From NCBI RefSeq assembly GCF_963378075.1, contig NZ_OY726394.1, forward strand, positions 2,666,001 through 2,730,000: a stretch of 64,000 nt of DNA, written 5' to 3'. Position numbers and translations under genes: made by a program. Of this stretch, positions 9,788 to 23,224 are shown piece after piece. How positions within the stretch are numbered: position 1 is the first letter of the stretch; each line of letters begins with the position of its first letter. Under the pieces are notes generated by a model. The model saw only the letters and a program-made list of their open reading frames with translations, had not been told where the DNA came from and did not search any database. The stretch comes from Mycolicibacter sp. MU0083. Its GTDB lineage: Bacteria; Actinomycetota; Actinomycetes; Mycobacteriales; Mycobacteriaceae.

Positions 9788-10627
9788 ATGACGTCGGGCA
9801 CTGCGATCCCCACCATCACCCTCAACGACGAGCGGACGATGCCGACTCTGGGCATCGGGGTGGCTGAGCTGTCAGAGGCCGAGACCGAGCGGGCGGTCGC
9901 GACCGCCCTCGAGTTGGGCTGCCGGTTGATCGACACCGCCAAGGTGTACGGCAACGAGGCCGCGGTGGGACGGGCGATCGCCGCGTCGGGCATCCCGCGT
10001 GACGAGGTGTTCGTCACCACCAAGCTGGCCAACGCCGACCAGGGGCTCACCGCGGCCATCGAGGCCTGCCAGGCCAGCCTGGAGCGGCTCGGCATGGACT
10101 ACGTGGACCTGTACCTGGTGCACTGGCCCGCCCCCTCGCTGGGCATGTACGTCGACAGCTTCGGCGGGCTGATCCAGCTGCGTGAGCAGGGCCTGGCCCG
10201 CTCGATCGGGGTGTGCAACTTCACCGCCGAGCACCTCGACGACGTGATCGACCTGGCGTTCGAGACGCCGTCGGTCAACCAGATCGAGCTGCATCCGCTG
10301 CTCAACCAGGCCGAACTGCGCGCGGCCAACGCCGAACGCGGCATCGTCACCCAGGCGTACAGTCCGCTGGCGGTGGGTCGGCTGCTCGACCACCCGACGG
10401 TGACCTCGATCGCCGGGGAGTACGGCAAGACCCCGGCCCAGGTGCTGATCCGGTGGAGCCTGCAGCTGGGCAACGTGGTGATCCCGCGCTCGGCCCAGCC
10501 GGAGCGCATCGCGGCCAACCTCGACGTGTTCGGGTTCGAGTTGGCCGACGAGCACATGGCCGGCCTCAACGGGCTCAACGACGGCACCCGGGTGCGCGAA
10601 GACCCGCTGACCTACGCCGGTATCTGA
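9788..10627 (+). CDS. Aldo/keto reductase (Rv2971-like, second of tandem pair)
   Basis: A 279-residue aldo-keto reductase with tetrad Asp49, Tyr54, Lys79 and His112, and the cofactor motif [10 protein letters not shown]. By sequence and position it is the orthologue of M. tuberculosis Rv2971: it shares the N-terminal ITLNDE stretch and the C-terminal [15 protein letters not shown]. It follows its paralogue by one base, so the two are surely one transcript. Rv2971-type enzymes reduce dicarbonyls. It ends 6 bp before the convergent HNH-nuclease gene. Confidence 0.92.
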   Translation: MTSGTAIPTITLNDERTMPTLGIGVAELSEAETERAVATALELGCRLIDTAKVYGNEAAVGRAIAASGIPRDEVFVTTKLANADQGLTAAIEACQASLERLGMDYVDLYLVHWPAPSLGMYVDSFGGLIQLREQGLARSIGVCNFTAEHLDDVIDLAFETPSVNQIELHPLLNQAELRAANAERGIVTQAYSPLAVGRLLDHPTVTSIAGEYGKTPAQVLIRWSLQLGNVVIPRSAQPERIAANLDVFGFELADEHMAGLNGLNDGTRVREDPLTYAGI

Positions 10628-10633
10628 GTCGGC

Positions 10634-11350
10634 CTAGCCGGCCGGACAGGTCGCCGCGGCCCCGCGTAGCACGTCGGCCGACGCCTGATCGACGCGCAAC
10701 GCGTAGCCGCGAAGCACCTCGATGTAGGCGATGGCGTACTGGCAGGCGAAGGCGGTGTTCGGCGGCATCCACTGTCCCGGGCCCGCATCGCCCTTGTCCT
10801 GGTTGCCCTGCCCGGCGACCGCCAGCAGATTGGCCGGATCGTTGGCGAAGCGCAGGCGCTGGCGATACGGCCAGGCCGAGGCGCCCATGTCCCATGCGTA
10901 GGCGAGCGGCACGATGTGGTCGATCTGCACCGCCTCGCCGATCTTGGCGCCGCGGGTGAAGGCGACGACGGCGTTGGTGTAGGGATCGTGCAGGGTGCCG
11001 GTGGCCACCGCGTCGGGACAGCGTTTGGTCGACACATGGGTGATGTCGACGAGATCGCGATTGAGGATGTCGTTGCGGGTGTCGCAGCCGTTGTGGCCGC
11101 CCGGCGCGTCGTTGTCGTCGTCCCAGGCGTCGCCGAACGCCTGCCGCCGGTAGTCGTAGCGGTGGGTGCGGGTCGGAACCACCGTGATGCCGGCCAGGAC
11201 ATCGGTGCCGGGGACCACGGTGGGCATCCCGGCCTGGGCGGCCAGCGCACGGCTGCGATGACCGACCGAGGAGACCGTCTGATAGGCGACGATCACGGCG
11301 AGCACCGCCGCCACCGCCAGCCAGAGCAGGGTCTTGCGGTTCACGCTCAT
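10634..11350 (-). CDS. Exported HNH-type (DUF1524-like) nuclease, Rv2972c-like
   Basis: A 238-residue protein with a signal anchor (residues 7-23) and an extracytoplasmic HNH-like domain: DHIVPLAYAW at 144-153, FANDPANLL near 168-176 and NQDKGD at 183-188, the order of catalytic histidine and metal-site residues in DUF1524 HNH nucleases. Several cysteines (Cys89, Cys111 and two near the C-terminus) could form disulfides. Its ATG overlaps the recG stop (ATGA), so it is translated with a DNA-repair helicase although it should act outside the cytoplasm. Nuclease activity is inferred from the motif. Confidence 0.8.
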   Translation of the reverse strand: MSVNRKTLLWLAVAAVLAVIVAYQTVSSVGHRSRALAAQAGMPTVVPGTDVLAGITVVPTRTHRYDYRRQAFGDAWDDDNDAPGGHNGCDTRNDILNRDLVDITHVSTKRCPDAVATGTLHDPYTNAVVAFTRGAKIGEAVQIDHIVPLAYAWDMGASAWPYRQRLRFANDPANLLAVAGQGNQDKGDAGPGQWMPPNTAFACQYAIAYIEVLRGYALRVDQASADVLRGAAATCPAG

Positions 11351-13578
11351 GCTTTGTCCAGGTAGTCGATATCGGTGAACTGCGCGGCAAGCATCGCCAG
11401 CCCGGGATCGTCCGGGTTGGCCACCCAGGCCTTGTCGCACCAGTCTTTGGCTGCCTCGATCACCTCGCCGTGGTCGGCCAGCGACAGTAGTTTCAGGCCA
11501 CCTCGCCATCCGGATTGATTGCGGCCCAACACATCCCCCTCACCGCGCTCACGCAGGTCCAAGTCCGCGAGCACGAATCCGTCCAGCGTCCCGGCCACCG
11601 CGTTGAGCCGCTTCGCGGCTTTGGACCGTTCTCCGGCGGCGGTCACCAGCAGGCACAGGCTGGGATGTCGACCGCGGCCGATCCGGCCGCGTAGCTGGTG
11701 CAACTGGCTGATACCGAAACGATCGGCGTCGGCCACCAACATCACCGTGGCGTTCGGGACGTCGACACCGACCTCGATCACCGTGGTGCACACCAGTACG
11801 TCCACCTCCCCCGACCGGAAGGCGCTCATCACCGCGTCCTTCTCGTCGGCGGACAGCCGGCCGTGCATCAGACCGAGCCGCAATCCGGCCAGTGCCCCCG
11901 AGCCCAGCCGCCGGTAGAGATCCACCGCCGTCGCCGACGGCTGGACGTTGTGCTGCTCTTGATCTTTCGGCGATGCCGGTTGGTCGTTCTCGTCGATGCG
12001 CGGCGCCACCACGTAGGCCTGCCGGCCGGCGGCGACCTCCTCTCGGATGCGCTGCAGACCCCGTCGCAGCCAGTCGGGTTTGCTCTTCTCGAAGATCACC
12101 GTGGAGCTGATCGGCTGGCGTCCCCGCGGGAGTTCGCGCAGCGTGGACGTCTCCAGATCACCGTAGAAGGTCAGCGCTACGGTCCGCGGGATGGGCGTGG
12201 CGGTCATCACCAGTAGGTGCGGGGTCAACCCCTCGGGGGCTTTGGCACGCAACTGATCCCGTTGTTCCACGCCGAACCGGTGCTGTTCGTCGACGACGAC
12301 CATGCCGAGGTTGTGGAACGCCACGGCGTCCTGCAGCAGGGCGTGGGTACCGACCACGATTCCTGCTGTGCCGCTGGTGATCTCGGCTCGCACCTGCTTC
12401 TTGGCCGATGCCGACATCGAACCGGTGAGCAACGCCACCGCGGTGGCGTCGTCGGTTCCGCCGAGCCGGCCCCCCAGCGCCAGCGGACCGAGCATGTCGC
12501 GGATCGACCGAGCATGTTGGGCGGCAAGCACTTCGGTGGGGGCGAGCAGGGCGCACTGGTAGCCGGCGTCGACCATCTGCAGCATCGCCAGCAATGCCAC
12601 AACGGTCTTTCCGGAGCCGACCTCGCCCTGCAACATCCGGTTCATCGGCCGGGTTGCGGCCAGTTCGGCGTGCAGCACGTCGAGCACCTCACGCTGCCCC
12701 CCGGTCAGCTCGAACGGCAACCGCGCGAGCATCTCCGCGAACAGTCCGTCGGAACGCACCGGCGCCGCAGGACCGGATTGGGACAGTTCACCGTTGCGGC
12801 GTTCGGCCAGCGCCCACTGCAGCCCGAGCGCCTCGTCGAAGGTCAGTCGTTCCCGGGCCCGCTGCCGCTGCGCGGGGCTCTCGGCCAGGTGGATGGCACG
12901 CAGTGCCTCGTCCTCGCCGATCAGGCCACGCTCGGCCAGCAGTTCCGCCGGCAACGGTTCGGGTACCGGATCCAGCAGCTCGAGAACCTGGCGGACACAG
13001 GCGAAGATGTCCCAACTCTGCATTTTGGTGCTGGCCGGGTAGATCGGATAGCAGGCCCGTTCGAACTCCGATTGCAGCACCTGCCCGCTGATCCGCTGGG
13101 AGGCGTCGGCGATGTTGCGCAGCGAGTCGCTGCCGAAGTTGTCCTTGTCCGGGGCATCCAGGATGAGGAAATCCGGGTGGGTCAGCTGGAGCTTGCGCCG
13201 GTAGTAGCCGACTTCCCCGGACAGCATCACCCGAGTCCCGGGGATGAGTTTGTACTGCAGGCCGCGGGCGTTGAAGAAGGTTGCACTGACCGCTTTCTGG
13301 CCGCTGCCGAGGGTGATCACCAGGTAGACGTTGGGTTTGCGGCCGGGCTGCGATTTCATCGGTTTGGCGACGGCCGTGGCGATGGTGTCGACCAGGGTGA
13401 TGTGCTCGCCCTCGAGGGCTTGGGCGTCGTCGACGCCGCGTTTGGTCGCCCCCTCGACGTAGGTGCGTGGGTAGTGTCGCAGCAGGTCGTCGACGGTACG
13501 GATACCGAAGGACTCGTCGAGCTTGACCGCGGCGTCCGAGCCGAGGACGTAGTCCAGCCGGTCGCGCAACGTGGCCAT
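11347..13578 (-). CDS. recG: ATP-dependent DNA helicase RecG
   Basis: A 743-residue branch-migration helicase that remodels stalled forks and Holliday junctions. An N-terminal wedge/OB-fold region is followed by the superfamily-2 motor: Walker A LQGEVGSGKT, Walker B VVVDEQHRFG (DEQH box), motif III MTATPIPRT and motif VI QLRGRIGRG. The length fits the family. It is two bases downstream of the FakA-like gene and overlaps the HNH gene at its 3' end; pairing with the fakA-like gene is common in Gram-positive genomes. Confidence 0.97.
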   Translation of the reverse strand: MATLRDRLDYVLGSDAAVKLDESFGIRTVDDLLRHYPRTYVEGATKRGVDDAQALEGEHITLVDTIATAVAKPMKSQPGRKPNVYLVITLGSGQKAVSATFFNARGLQYKLIPGTRVMLSGEVGYYRRKLQLTHPDFLILDAPDKDNFGSDSLRNIADASQRISGQVLQSEFERACYPIYPASTKMQSWDIFACVRQVLELLDPVPEPLPAELLAERGLIGEDEALRAIHLAESPAQRQRARERLTFDEALGLQWALAERRNGELSQSGPAAPVRSDGLFAEMLARLPFELTGGQREVLDVLHAELAATRPMNRMLQGEVGSGKTVVALLAMLQMVDAGYQCALLAPTEVLAAQHARSIRDMLGPLALGGRLGGTDDATAVALLTGSMSASAKKQVRAEITSGTAGIVVGTHALLQDAVAFHNLGMVVVDEQHRFGVEQRDQLRAKAPEGLTPHLLVMTATPIPRTVALTFYGDLETSTLRELPRGRQPISSTVIFEKSKPDWLRRGLQRIREEVAAGRQAYVVAPRIDENDQPASPKDQEQHNVQPSATAVDLYRRLGSGALAGLRLGLMHGRLSADEKDAVMSAFRSGEVDVLVCTTVIEVGVDVPNATVMLVADADRFGISQLHQLRGRIGRGRHPSLCLLVTAAGERSKAAKRLNAVAGTLDGFVLADLDLRERGEGDVLGRNQSGWRGGLKLLSLADHGEVIEAAKDWCDKAWVANPDDPGLAMLAAQFTDIDYLDKA

Positions 13579-13580
13579 CG

Positions 13581-15227
13581 CTATTCGACCCCGATCAGCA
13601 GGGCGTCCCCTCGGTGCCCGGTGAAGTAGGTGGCCAGTTCGGTGCCGGGGTGCTGGTCGTGGACATGCCGGATGAGCACATCGACGACCTGTCCGTCCAC
13701 CCCCGCTCCGAACAGCACCGTCACCAGTTCACCGCCGGCCGCCAGCAACAGGTCGATCAGGCCGATGGCCGCCTTGGCGACATCCCGGGCCACGATCAGC
13801 ACCTCGTCACCCGCGATCCCCAGGCCGTCACCGGGCCGGCAGGAACCGGCCCAGGTCAACGCGTGCTCGGTGGCCACCCGCACCGAACCGTGCCGGGTGC
13901 TACCCGCGGCCCTGGCCATGGTGTAGCCGTCGTCGACGGCCGGGCGTCCGGGATCGTGCACCGCCAGAGCGGACAGGCCCTGCACCATCGACCCGGTGGG
14001 CACCGGCACGACGTCGATGCCCCAGCCGATGGCGGCGGTGCAGCCGGCCACCAGTTCCTCGGCGGCGACATACCCGTTCGGCAGCAGCATCACCTGGGCG
14101 GCCCCGGTGTCCACCAGCGCCCGCAACAGTTGCTGGGCGGTGACCATGGTGACCGGCTCGGCACTGTGCGGGTCGGGCCGCAGCACGCAGGCGCCCTCGG
14201 AGCCGAACAGGGATCCGGCCCCGTCGCCGTCGACGACGGCCAGCACGGCGCGCTCGCGCGCCCAACTGCCCGGGGGCAGGCCGGTGGGACCGGCCAGCGC
14301 CGAGATCTGGATACGCCGCGGCCGCCCGACCTCCAGGCCGGCCTCGACGGCGGCACCGGCGTCATCGGTGTGCACATGCACCGAATATCCGCCGACCACG
14401 CCCGACGTGGCGATCGCCACCGATTCGCCGAGTTGGTTGAGCCGTTCCCGCAGCACTTCGGTGTCGTCGGGCTCGCATTCGCCCAGCAGGTACATCACCT
14501 CGAACTGCGGTGCGGGCGAATCGGTGCCCGCTTCCGGCAGCCGAGACCGCTGGGCCGGCGGGTAGGCCCGCCGCACCGGAGCCTGCCCGGTGACCGTCGA
14601 GCGCAGCGCGTCGAGCAGCACCAGCAGACCGCGGCCACCGGCGTCGACCACACCCGCCTCGGCTAGCACGTCGAGTTGCGCGGTGGTCGCATCCAGCGCG
14701 GCCGCGGCGGCATCGGTGGCGGCGATGAGCGCCGAACCCAACCCGTGCCCGTCGGCCGCGGAGCGTTCGACCGCCGCGGCGGCGGCCTGCAGGACCGACA
14801 CGATGGTGCCGGGAACCTCGCGGCCGCCCATCGACGTGACCACCAGGTCGACACCGTGCCGTAGACCGGCCCCGAGCAGGGTGGGGTCGACGGCGTCGAT
14901 GCGCTGCGGTCCGGTCATCACATCGGCCAATCCGCGCAGGATCTGCGACAGGATCACCCCCGAGTTGCCGCGCGCCCCGTGTAGCGCCCCGGACGACAGT
15001 GCGGCCGCGACCCGCCCCACCTCCCCGGAGGCGGCCTCGGTGTTGGCCTCGGCCAGTGCCGAACGCATGGTGAACAACATGTTGGTGCCGGTGTCGGAAT
15101 CGGCGACCGGGAAGACGTTGAGCTGGTTGATCTCGTCGGTGTGGGTGATCAGGTCACCGACGGCGGTGTGCGCCCAGTCGCGCAAGGTGGCCGCATCCAG
15201 CCGACGATCGGAGTCGCCCACCTGCAC
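13581..15227 (-). CDS. DAK1/DhaL-domain protein, FakA-like fatty acid kinase
   Basis: A 548-residue protein with an N-terminal DhaL nucleotide-binding domain. The Mg-ATP motif NVFPVADSDTGTNM is at residues 37-50 and the glycine-rich HGARGNSGVILSQ loop follows. The middle and C-terminal parts resemble FakA, which phosphorylates fatty acids held by a DegV/FakB partner; no DegV gene is seen here. As I recall, H37Rv annotates this locus as two genes (Rv2974c and Rv2975c); here the frame is continuous. The GTG at 15227 follows AAGGG; a second GTG at 15221 is also possible. It is 2 bp upstream of recG. Confidence 0.85.
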   Translation of the reverse strand: MQVGDSDRRLDAATLRDWAHTAVGDLITHTDEINQLNVFPVADSDTGTNMLFTMRSALAEANTEAASGEVGRVAAALSSGALHGARGNSGVILSQILRGLADVMTGPQRIDAVDPTLLGAGLRHGVDLVVTSMGGREVPGTIVSVLQAAAAAVERSAADGHGLGSALIAATDAAAAALDATTAQLDVLAEAGVVDAGGRGLLVLLDALRSTVTGQAPVRRAYPPAQRSRLPEAGTDSPAPQFEVMYLLGECEPDDTEVLRERLNQLGESVAIATSGVVGGYSVHVHTDDAGAAVEAGLEVGRPRRIQISALAGPTGLPPGSWARERAVLAVVDGDGAGSLFGSEGACVLRPDPHSAEPVTMVTAQQLLRALVDTGAAQVMLLPNGYVAAEELVAGCTAAIGWGIDVVPVPTGSMVQGLSALAVHDPGRPAVDDGYTMARAAGSTRHGSVRVATEHALTWAGSCRPGDGLGIAGDEVLIVARDVAKAAIGLIDLLLAAGGELVTVLFGAGVDGQVVDVLIRHVHDQHPGTELATYFTGHRGDALLIGVE

Positions 15228-15414
15228 CCGCCCTTCTGTCGCCACCTCCGGTGGCCGCCAGCCTAACCACTTCGGGCGACGGCACAGCTCACGTACGCCG
15301 GGCCGGGACGGGGCGTTTTGGCGGTTGCACCGCCTGCCGGGTATTCTGATCAGGTTGTCGGGCCACCCGCTGAGGTCGTTGGCCCTCAAGCAAACGTTTT
15401 GAGGAGTGTCACAT

Positions 15415-15606
15415 ATGGCTGCCGTGTGCGATATCTGCGGAAAGGGCCCCGGCTTTGGCAAGTCGGTCTCCCACTCGCACCGGCGGACCAACCGTCGGTG
15501 GGACCCGAACATCCAGGTCGTGCACGCCGCGCGTCCCGGTGGCAACAAGCAGCGCCTGAACGCCTGCACCTCGTGCATCAAGGCCGGCAAGGTCGCCCGC
15601 GGCTGA
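15415..15606 (+). CDS. rpmB: 50S ribosomal protein L28 (zinc-ribbon form)
   Basis: A 63-residue L28 with two CxxC pairs, CDIC near the N-terminus and CTSC near the C-terminus, so this is the zinc-binding (C+) paralogue. The core [15 protein letters not shown] is typical. The ATG at 15415 is preceded by GAGGAG at 15401-15406. Mycobacteria usually also carry a zinc-free copy repressed by Zur; that copy is not in this window. It is transcribed away from the FakA-like gene and toward ung. Confidence 0.95.
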   Translation: MAAVCDICGKGPGFGKSVSHSHRRTNRRWDPNIQVVHAARPGGNKQRLNACTSCIKAGKVARG

Positions 15607-15645
15607 CGCCGCTCACCCTTCGGGGTTCGTTCGACCCGTTCGGTC

Positions 15646-15692
15646 GGCGTGCTGGGTACCTCCCGCTTGCGGGGTCCGGGCCGACGCACGCC
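15646..15692. terminator. Hairpin between convergent rpmB and ung
   Basis: The 106-bp convergent gap contains a 7-bp inverted repeat, GGCGTGC at 15646-15652 and GCACGCC at 15686-15692. Inside it is a second stem, CCCGC-TT-GCGGG, at 15662-15673. Two smaller hairpins lie just before it: ACCC-TTCG-GGGT at 15615-15626 and CGACC-CGTTC-GGTCG at 15632-15646. There is no T-tract, but many mycobacterial terminators lack one. It could also be a dispersed intergenic repeat. Confidence 0.45.
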
Positions 15693-15712
15693 CGCTGAAG
15701 AGTCGAACCGCG

Positions 15713-16393
15713 CTATTCCAGTCGCCAGTCGATCGGGTCGGCACCCAACTGCGCCAGCAGATCGTTGGCGCGGCTGAACGGCCGTGACCCGAAGAACCCC
15801 CGCGACGCCGACAGCGGCGAGGGATGCGGCGACTCGACGGTCAGGCAGTGCTCGTTCAGCATCGGCTTGAGCGTCTGGGCATCGCGGCCCCACAGGATCG
15901 CCACCATCGGCTTGCGACGGGCCACCAATGCCCGAATCGCGCACTCGGTGACCGCCTCCCAACCCTTGCCGCGGTGTGACGCGGGGCTGCCCGGCGCCAC
16001 GGTGAGCACCCTGTTGAGCAGCAGGACGCCGCGCTGCGCCCACACCGACAGGTCACCGTTGGACGGTTTGGGATACCCCAGGTCTGCGGTGTACTCGGTG
16101 AAGATGTTCTCCAGGCTGCGCGGCAGCGGCCGTACCTGCGGGGCGACCGAGAAACTCAGGCCCACCGCGTGCCCGGGCGTCGGATAGGGATCCTGACCGA
16201 CGATCAGCACCCGCACCCGGTCGAACGGAAAGGTGAAGGCCCGCAGGATGTTGTCTCCCTCGGGCAGATACCCCCGTCCGGCCGACGTCTCGTCCCGTAG
16301 AAACCGCCCCAGCGTGGCCACCTGGTCGGTCACCGGCGCCAACGCGGTGGCCCAACCGCTTTCGACGAGTTCGGGAAGCGGACGCGCGGTCAT
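15713..16393 (-). CDS. ung: Uracil-DNA glycosylase (family 1)
   Basis: Removes uracil from DNA to start base-excision repair, which matters in a high-GC genome where cytosine deamination is frequent. It has 226 residues. Motif A is GQDPYP at 66-71 with the catalytic Asp68; the leucine-loop motif HPSPLSA begins at His190. It lies 41 bp downstream of thiL and probably shares its transcript. Confidence 0.97.
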   Translation of the reverse strand: MTARPLPELVESGWATALAPVTDQVATLGRFLRDETSAGRGYLPEGDNILRAFTFPFDRVRVLIVGQDPYPTPGHAVGLSFSVAPQVRPLPRSLENIFTEYTADLGYPKPSNGDLSVWAQRGVLLLNRVLTVAPGSPASHRGKGWEAVTECAIRALVARRKPMVAILWGRDAQTLKPMLNEHCLTVESPHPSPLSASRGFFGSRPFSRANDLLAQLGADPIDWRLE

Positions 16394-16434
16394 GCGGGAT
16401 CCTTCGTGATGGCGTGGACGGTCACCGCGTCACC

Positions 16435-17391
16435 CTAACCGTCGTACGACTGCCAGCCGGCCTCCCCGCGCCATGCCGCACCGTCCACCAACACCCGGGC
16501 CGGCCCGTCGAGCACCCGCCCGATGATCCGCCAGCCGTCGGGCACCGCGCCGGGAAAGGCCGCCACCAGCGCATGGTCTTCTCCCCCGCCCAGCACCCAC
16601 GCCCAGGGGTCCGCGCCGACGGTGGCGGCCGCCGCCACCAACGCCCGGTGATCCGCCGCCAGGCCGGCCGTGGACACGTCGATGGTGACCTCGGATGCGG
16701 TGGCCAGATGCCCCAGGTCGGCGATCAGCCCGTCGGAGACATCGGTCATGGCCTGCGCGCCGGCGTCGGCGGCCACCGCGCCCTGCCCGTAGGGCGGCGC
16801 CGGGACCAGGTGCCGCTGCCGCAGCTCGGCGAAACCGTTGCCACCGGCACCGATGAGCCGCAGCCCGGCTGCCGAGCGGCCCAGCTCACCGGCCACCGCG
16901 AGCACCGCTCCGGGTCGCGCTCCGGAGCGCAGCACCGGTGCACGCCCGGCCAGGTCACCGAGCACCGTCACCGACACCACCCAGTGGTCGGCCTGAACCA
17001 GATCCCCGCCGACCACACCCGCACCCAGCCGTTCGGCCTCGGCCCACATTCCGTCGGCGACCGCGGCGGCGTCCGCGGCGGGCGTGTGTGCCGGGGCGCC
17101 GAAACCGACGACGAATGCGGTGGCGCCGGCCCCCATCGCCTCGACGTCGGCGGCGTTCTGCGCAATCGCCTTGCGCCCGATCTGTTCTGGAGTGGACCAG
17201 TCCAACCGGAAATGCCGTCCTTCGATCAGCATGTCGGTGGAGACGACGGTCCGGCCGTCGGCGCAGCGCACCACCGCGGCGTCGTCCCCGGGGCCCAGTT
17301 GGGTGGTGGCGGGTTGACGGCGCCCGGCGACCAGCCGGGCGATCATGGGAAACTCTCCAAGCTGACCCAGCGTGGGCTCGTTACCGCGCAC
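16435..17391 (-). CDS. thiL: Thiamine-monophosphate kinase
   Basis: The last step of thiamine diphosphate synthesis: ATP-dependent phosphorylation of thiamine phosphate. It has 318 residues with the PurM/ThiL-fold motifs LGPGDDAAVV, STDMLIEGRHF, GGDLVQADH and TDVSDGLIADL. The GTG at 17391 (start VRGNEPTLGQLGEF) recovers the conserved QLGEF segment that a downstream ATG would remove. It is divergent from the DUF3515 gene with a 39-bp gap and lies upstream of ung. The distant tenA gene at 55663 is the only other thiamine-related gene in the window. Confidence 0.95.
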   Translation of the reverse strand: MRGNEPTLGQLGEFPMIARLVAGRRQPATTQLGPGDDAAVVRCADGRTVVSTDMLIEGRHFRLDWSTPEQIGRKAIAQNAADVEAMGAGATAFVVGFGAPAHTPAADAAAVADGMWAEAERLGAGVVGGDLVQADHWVVSVTVLGDLAGRAPVLRSGARPGAVLAVAGELGRSAAGLRLIGAGGNGFAELRQRHLVPAPPYGQGAVAADAGAQAMTDVSDGLIADLGHLATASEVTIDVSTAGLAADHRALVAAAATVGADPWAWVLGGGEDHALVAAFPGAVPDGWRIIGRVLDGPARVLVDGAAWRGEAGWQSYDG

Positions 17392-17430
17392 AGCCTGGAG
17401 TGTAGGTGCGAACAGATTGGTAGGCCGAGC

Positions 17431-17976
17431 GTGATCGATCCCGACGATGAAGCCGATGGGCCGTCCCGCTCGGCGCTGATCGCCGCACTGGTGGTCGCCG
17501 TCGTCGCGGTGGGCGTCGCGCTGGGCGTCGCGGCGGTGCGCCAGCCGGGCCGTACGCCGGCCGAACCCGTCCGCCTCGCAGCGGTGCCCGCACCCGATGC
17601 CGAGGGCCCCGAATGCCGGTCGGTGCTGGACGCACTTCCCGAGCATCTGGGTGATTTTCGCCGCGCGGAGCTCGCCGCACCGGCTCCGCTGGGTGCTGCT
17701 GCCTGGACCGGCGACGACGGCGGGTCGGTGGTGCTGCGCTGCGGACTGGACCGGCCCGCCGATTTCGTGGTGGGTTCGCCGATCCAGATGGTCGATCACG
17801 TGCGGTGGTTCGAGGTCCGGGAAGGCGACCGCGCCACCTGGTACGCGGTGGACCGGAAGGTCTATCTGGCGCTGACGCTGCCGCCGGGGTCCGGCCCCAC
17901 CCCGATCCAGGTGCTGTCGGATCTGATCGACGGCAGCCTCGACGCCGTCGCGATCAGGCCGGGACCACCGGCCTAG
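17431..17976 (+). CDS. DUF3515 membrane-anchored protein (Rv2980-like)
   Basis: A 181-residue protein with a short acidic cytoplasmic N-terminus, one transmembrane segment (about residues 15-36) and an exported domain with two conserved cysteines (in GPECRSV and VLRCGL) that could pair. It is an actinobacterial DUF3515 protein of unknown function; its position between thiL and ddl matches Rv2980. The GTG at 17431 is the first start after the divergent thiL promoter region. No strong ribosome-binding site is visible. The insertion sequence I recall at this junction in H37Rv is absent. Confidence 0.8.
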   Translation: MIDPDDEADGPSRSALIAALVVAVVAVGVALGVAAVRQPGRTPAEPVRLAAVPAPDAEGPECRSVLDALPEHLGDFRRAELAAPAPLGAAAWTGDDGGSVVLRCGLDRPADFVVGSPIQMVDHVRWFEVREGDRATWYAVDRKVYLALTLPPGSGPTPIQVLSDLIDGSLDAVAIRPGPPA

Positions 17977-18004
17977 CCACGCCGGGAGCCGGCGGCCCGC
18001 CGGT

Positions 18005-19117
18005 TCAGCGCAGGCCCACGCCGCGGGCCAGCGCGGTGTCGACCATCGTCGCGAGCAGCGTCGCGTAGTCGACGCCACTGGCCGACCACATCCGGGGATA
18101 CATCGAGATGGTGGTGAATCCCGGCATGGTGTTGATCTCGTTGATCACCGGGCCGTCCTCGGTCAGGAAGAAGTCCACCCGCGCCAGCCCCTGGCAGTCC
18201 AGCGCGGCGAAGGCACGAATGGCGAGCCGCCGCACCGCGTCGGCCACCGCGTCGTCGACCGCCGCGGGCACCTCGAGCTCCGCCGCATCGTCGAGATACT
18301 TGGTGGCGAAGTCGTAGAAGGAATCGTCCCGGTCGGCGACGCCCGTTACCCGGATCTCGCCCAACTCGCTGGCCGCCACCGTGCCGTCCGGGAATTCCAG
18401 CACCCCGCACTCGATTTCACGGCCGACGATCGCCGCTTCGATGATGACCTTCGGGTCGTGCCGGCGTGCTTCGGCGATCGCGGCGGGTAATTCGTCGAAG
18501 TTCGTCACCCGGCTCACCCCGATCGACGATCCGCCGCGGGCGGGTTTGACGAACAGCGGCAGCCCCAACCGGTCCCGGTCCTCGACCGACAGGGTCTGCT
18601 GACCGGCCCGCAACACCGCGTACGGACCGATCGGCAATCCTTCGGCCGCCAGTAGCTTCTTGGTGAACTCCTTGTCCATGCCGGCCGCGCTGGCCAACAC
18701 GCCGGCCCCCACATAGGGCACCCCGGCCAACTCCAACAGCCCCTGGATGGTGCCGTCCTCGCCGTAAGGCCCGTGCAACACCGGAAAGACCACGTCGACC
18801 GACTCCAGCACCTCGGCGGGGCCCGCCGCGGAGAACGCCACCAGCTGGCCGGCCCGCTGCGGATCGGCCGCCAGGGCCAGTTCGGCACCCGATCCCGCGT
18901 GGACCGCCGGCAGCCGGCGATCGGTGATGGTCAGGGTCTCGGGATCGCCATCGGTGAGTACCCACGCCCCCTGCGGGGTGATGCCAACCGCCACCACCTC
19001 GAAACGCTGCGCGTCGAGATTGCGCAGGATGCTGCCCGCCGAAACGCAGGAAATGGCGTGCTCGCTGCTGCGGCCCCCGAAGACGACGGCGACCCGGGTG
19101 CGTTGGTGGGAATTCAC
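18005..19117 (-). CDS. ddl: D-alanine--D-alanine ligase
   Basis: An ATP-grasp enzyme making the D-Ala-D-Ala dipeptide for peptidoglycan. It has 370 residues. Landmarks are [19 protein letters not shown] at the N-terminus, [16 protein letters not shown], the [11 protein letters not shown] loop and the metal site [12 protein letters not shown]. The GTG at 19117 puts the first beta-strand at the proper place. It is 79 bp downstream of gpsA on the same strand, as in M. tuberculosis ddlA. Confidence 0.97.
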   Translation of the reverse strand: MNSHQRTRVAVVFGGRSSEHAISCVSAGSILRNLDAQRFEVVAVGITPQGAWVLTDGDPETLTITDRRLPAVHAGSGAELALAADPQRAGQLVAFSAAGPAEVLESVDVVFPVLHGPYGEDGTIQGLLELAGVPYVGAGVLASAAGMDKEFTKKLLAAEGLPIGPYAVLRAGQQTLSVEDRDRLGLPLFVKPARGGSSIGVSRVTNFDELPAAIAEARRHDPKVIIEAAIVGREIECGVLEFPDGTVAASELGEIRVTGVADRDDSFYDFATKYLDDAAELEVPAAVDDAVADAVRRLAIRAFAALDCQGLARVDFFLTEDGPVINEINTMPGFTTISMYPRMWSASGVDYATLLATMVDTALARGVGLR

Positions 19118-19196
19118 ACGCCAGAGGGTACCGGGCGGGAGGCGAACCTCGACGCAGGAGAGGTGAAGCCGGACCGCCCCCTAAACCGGCGCCGGC

Positions 19197-23170
<3,974 letters not shown>

Positions 23171-23224
23171 CACCCCGGCCTATCCCCGCGAACGGGCAAC
23201 CGATCAGACCCGGAGGAGCGCAAG

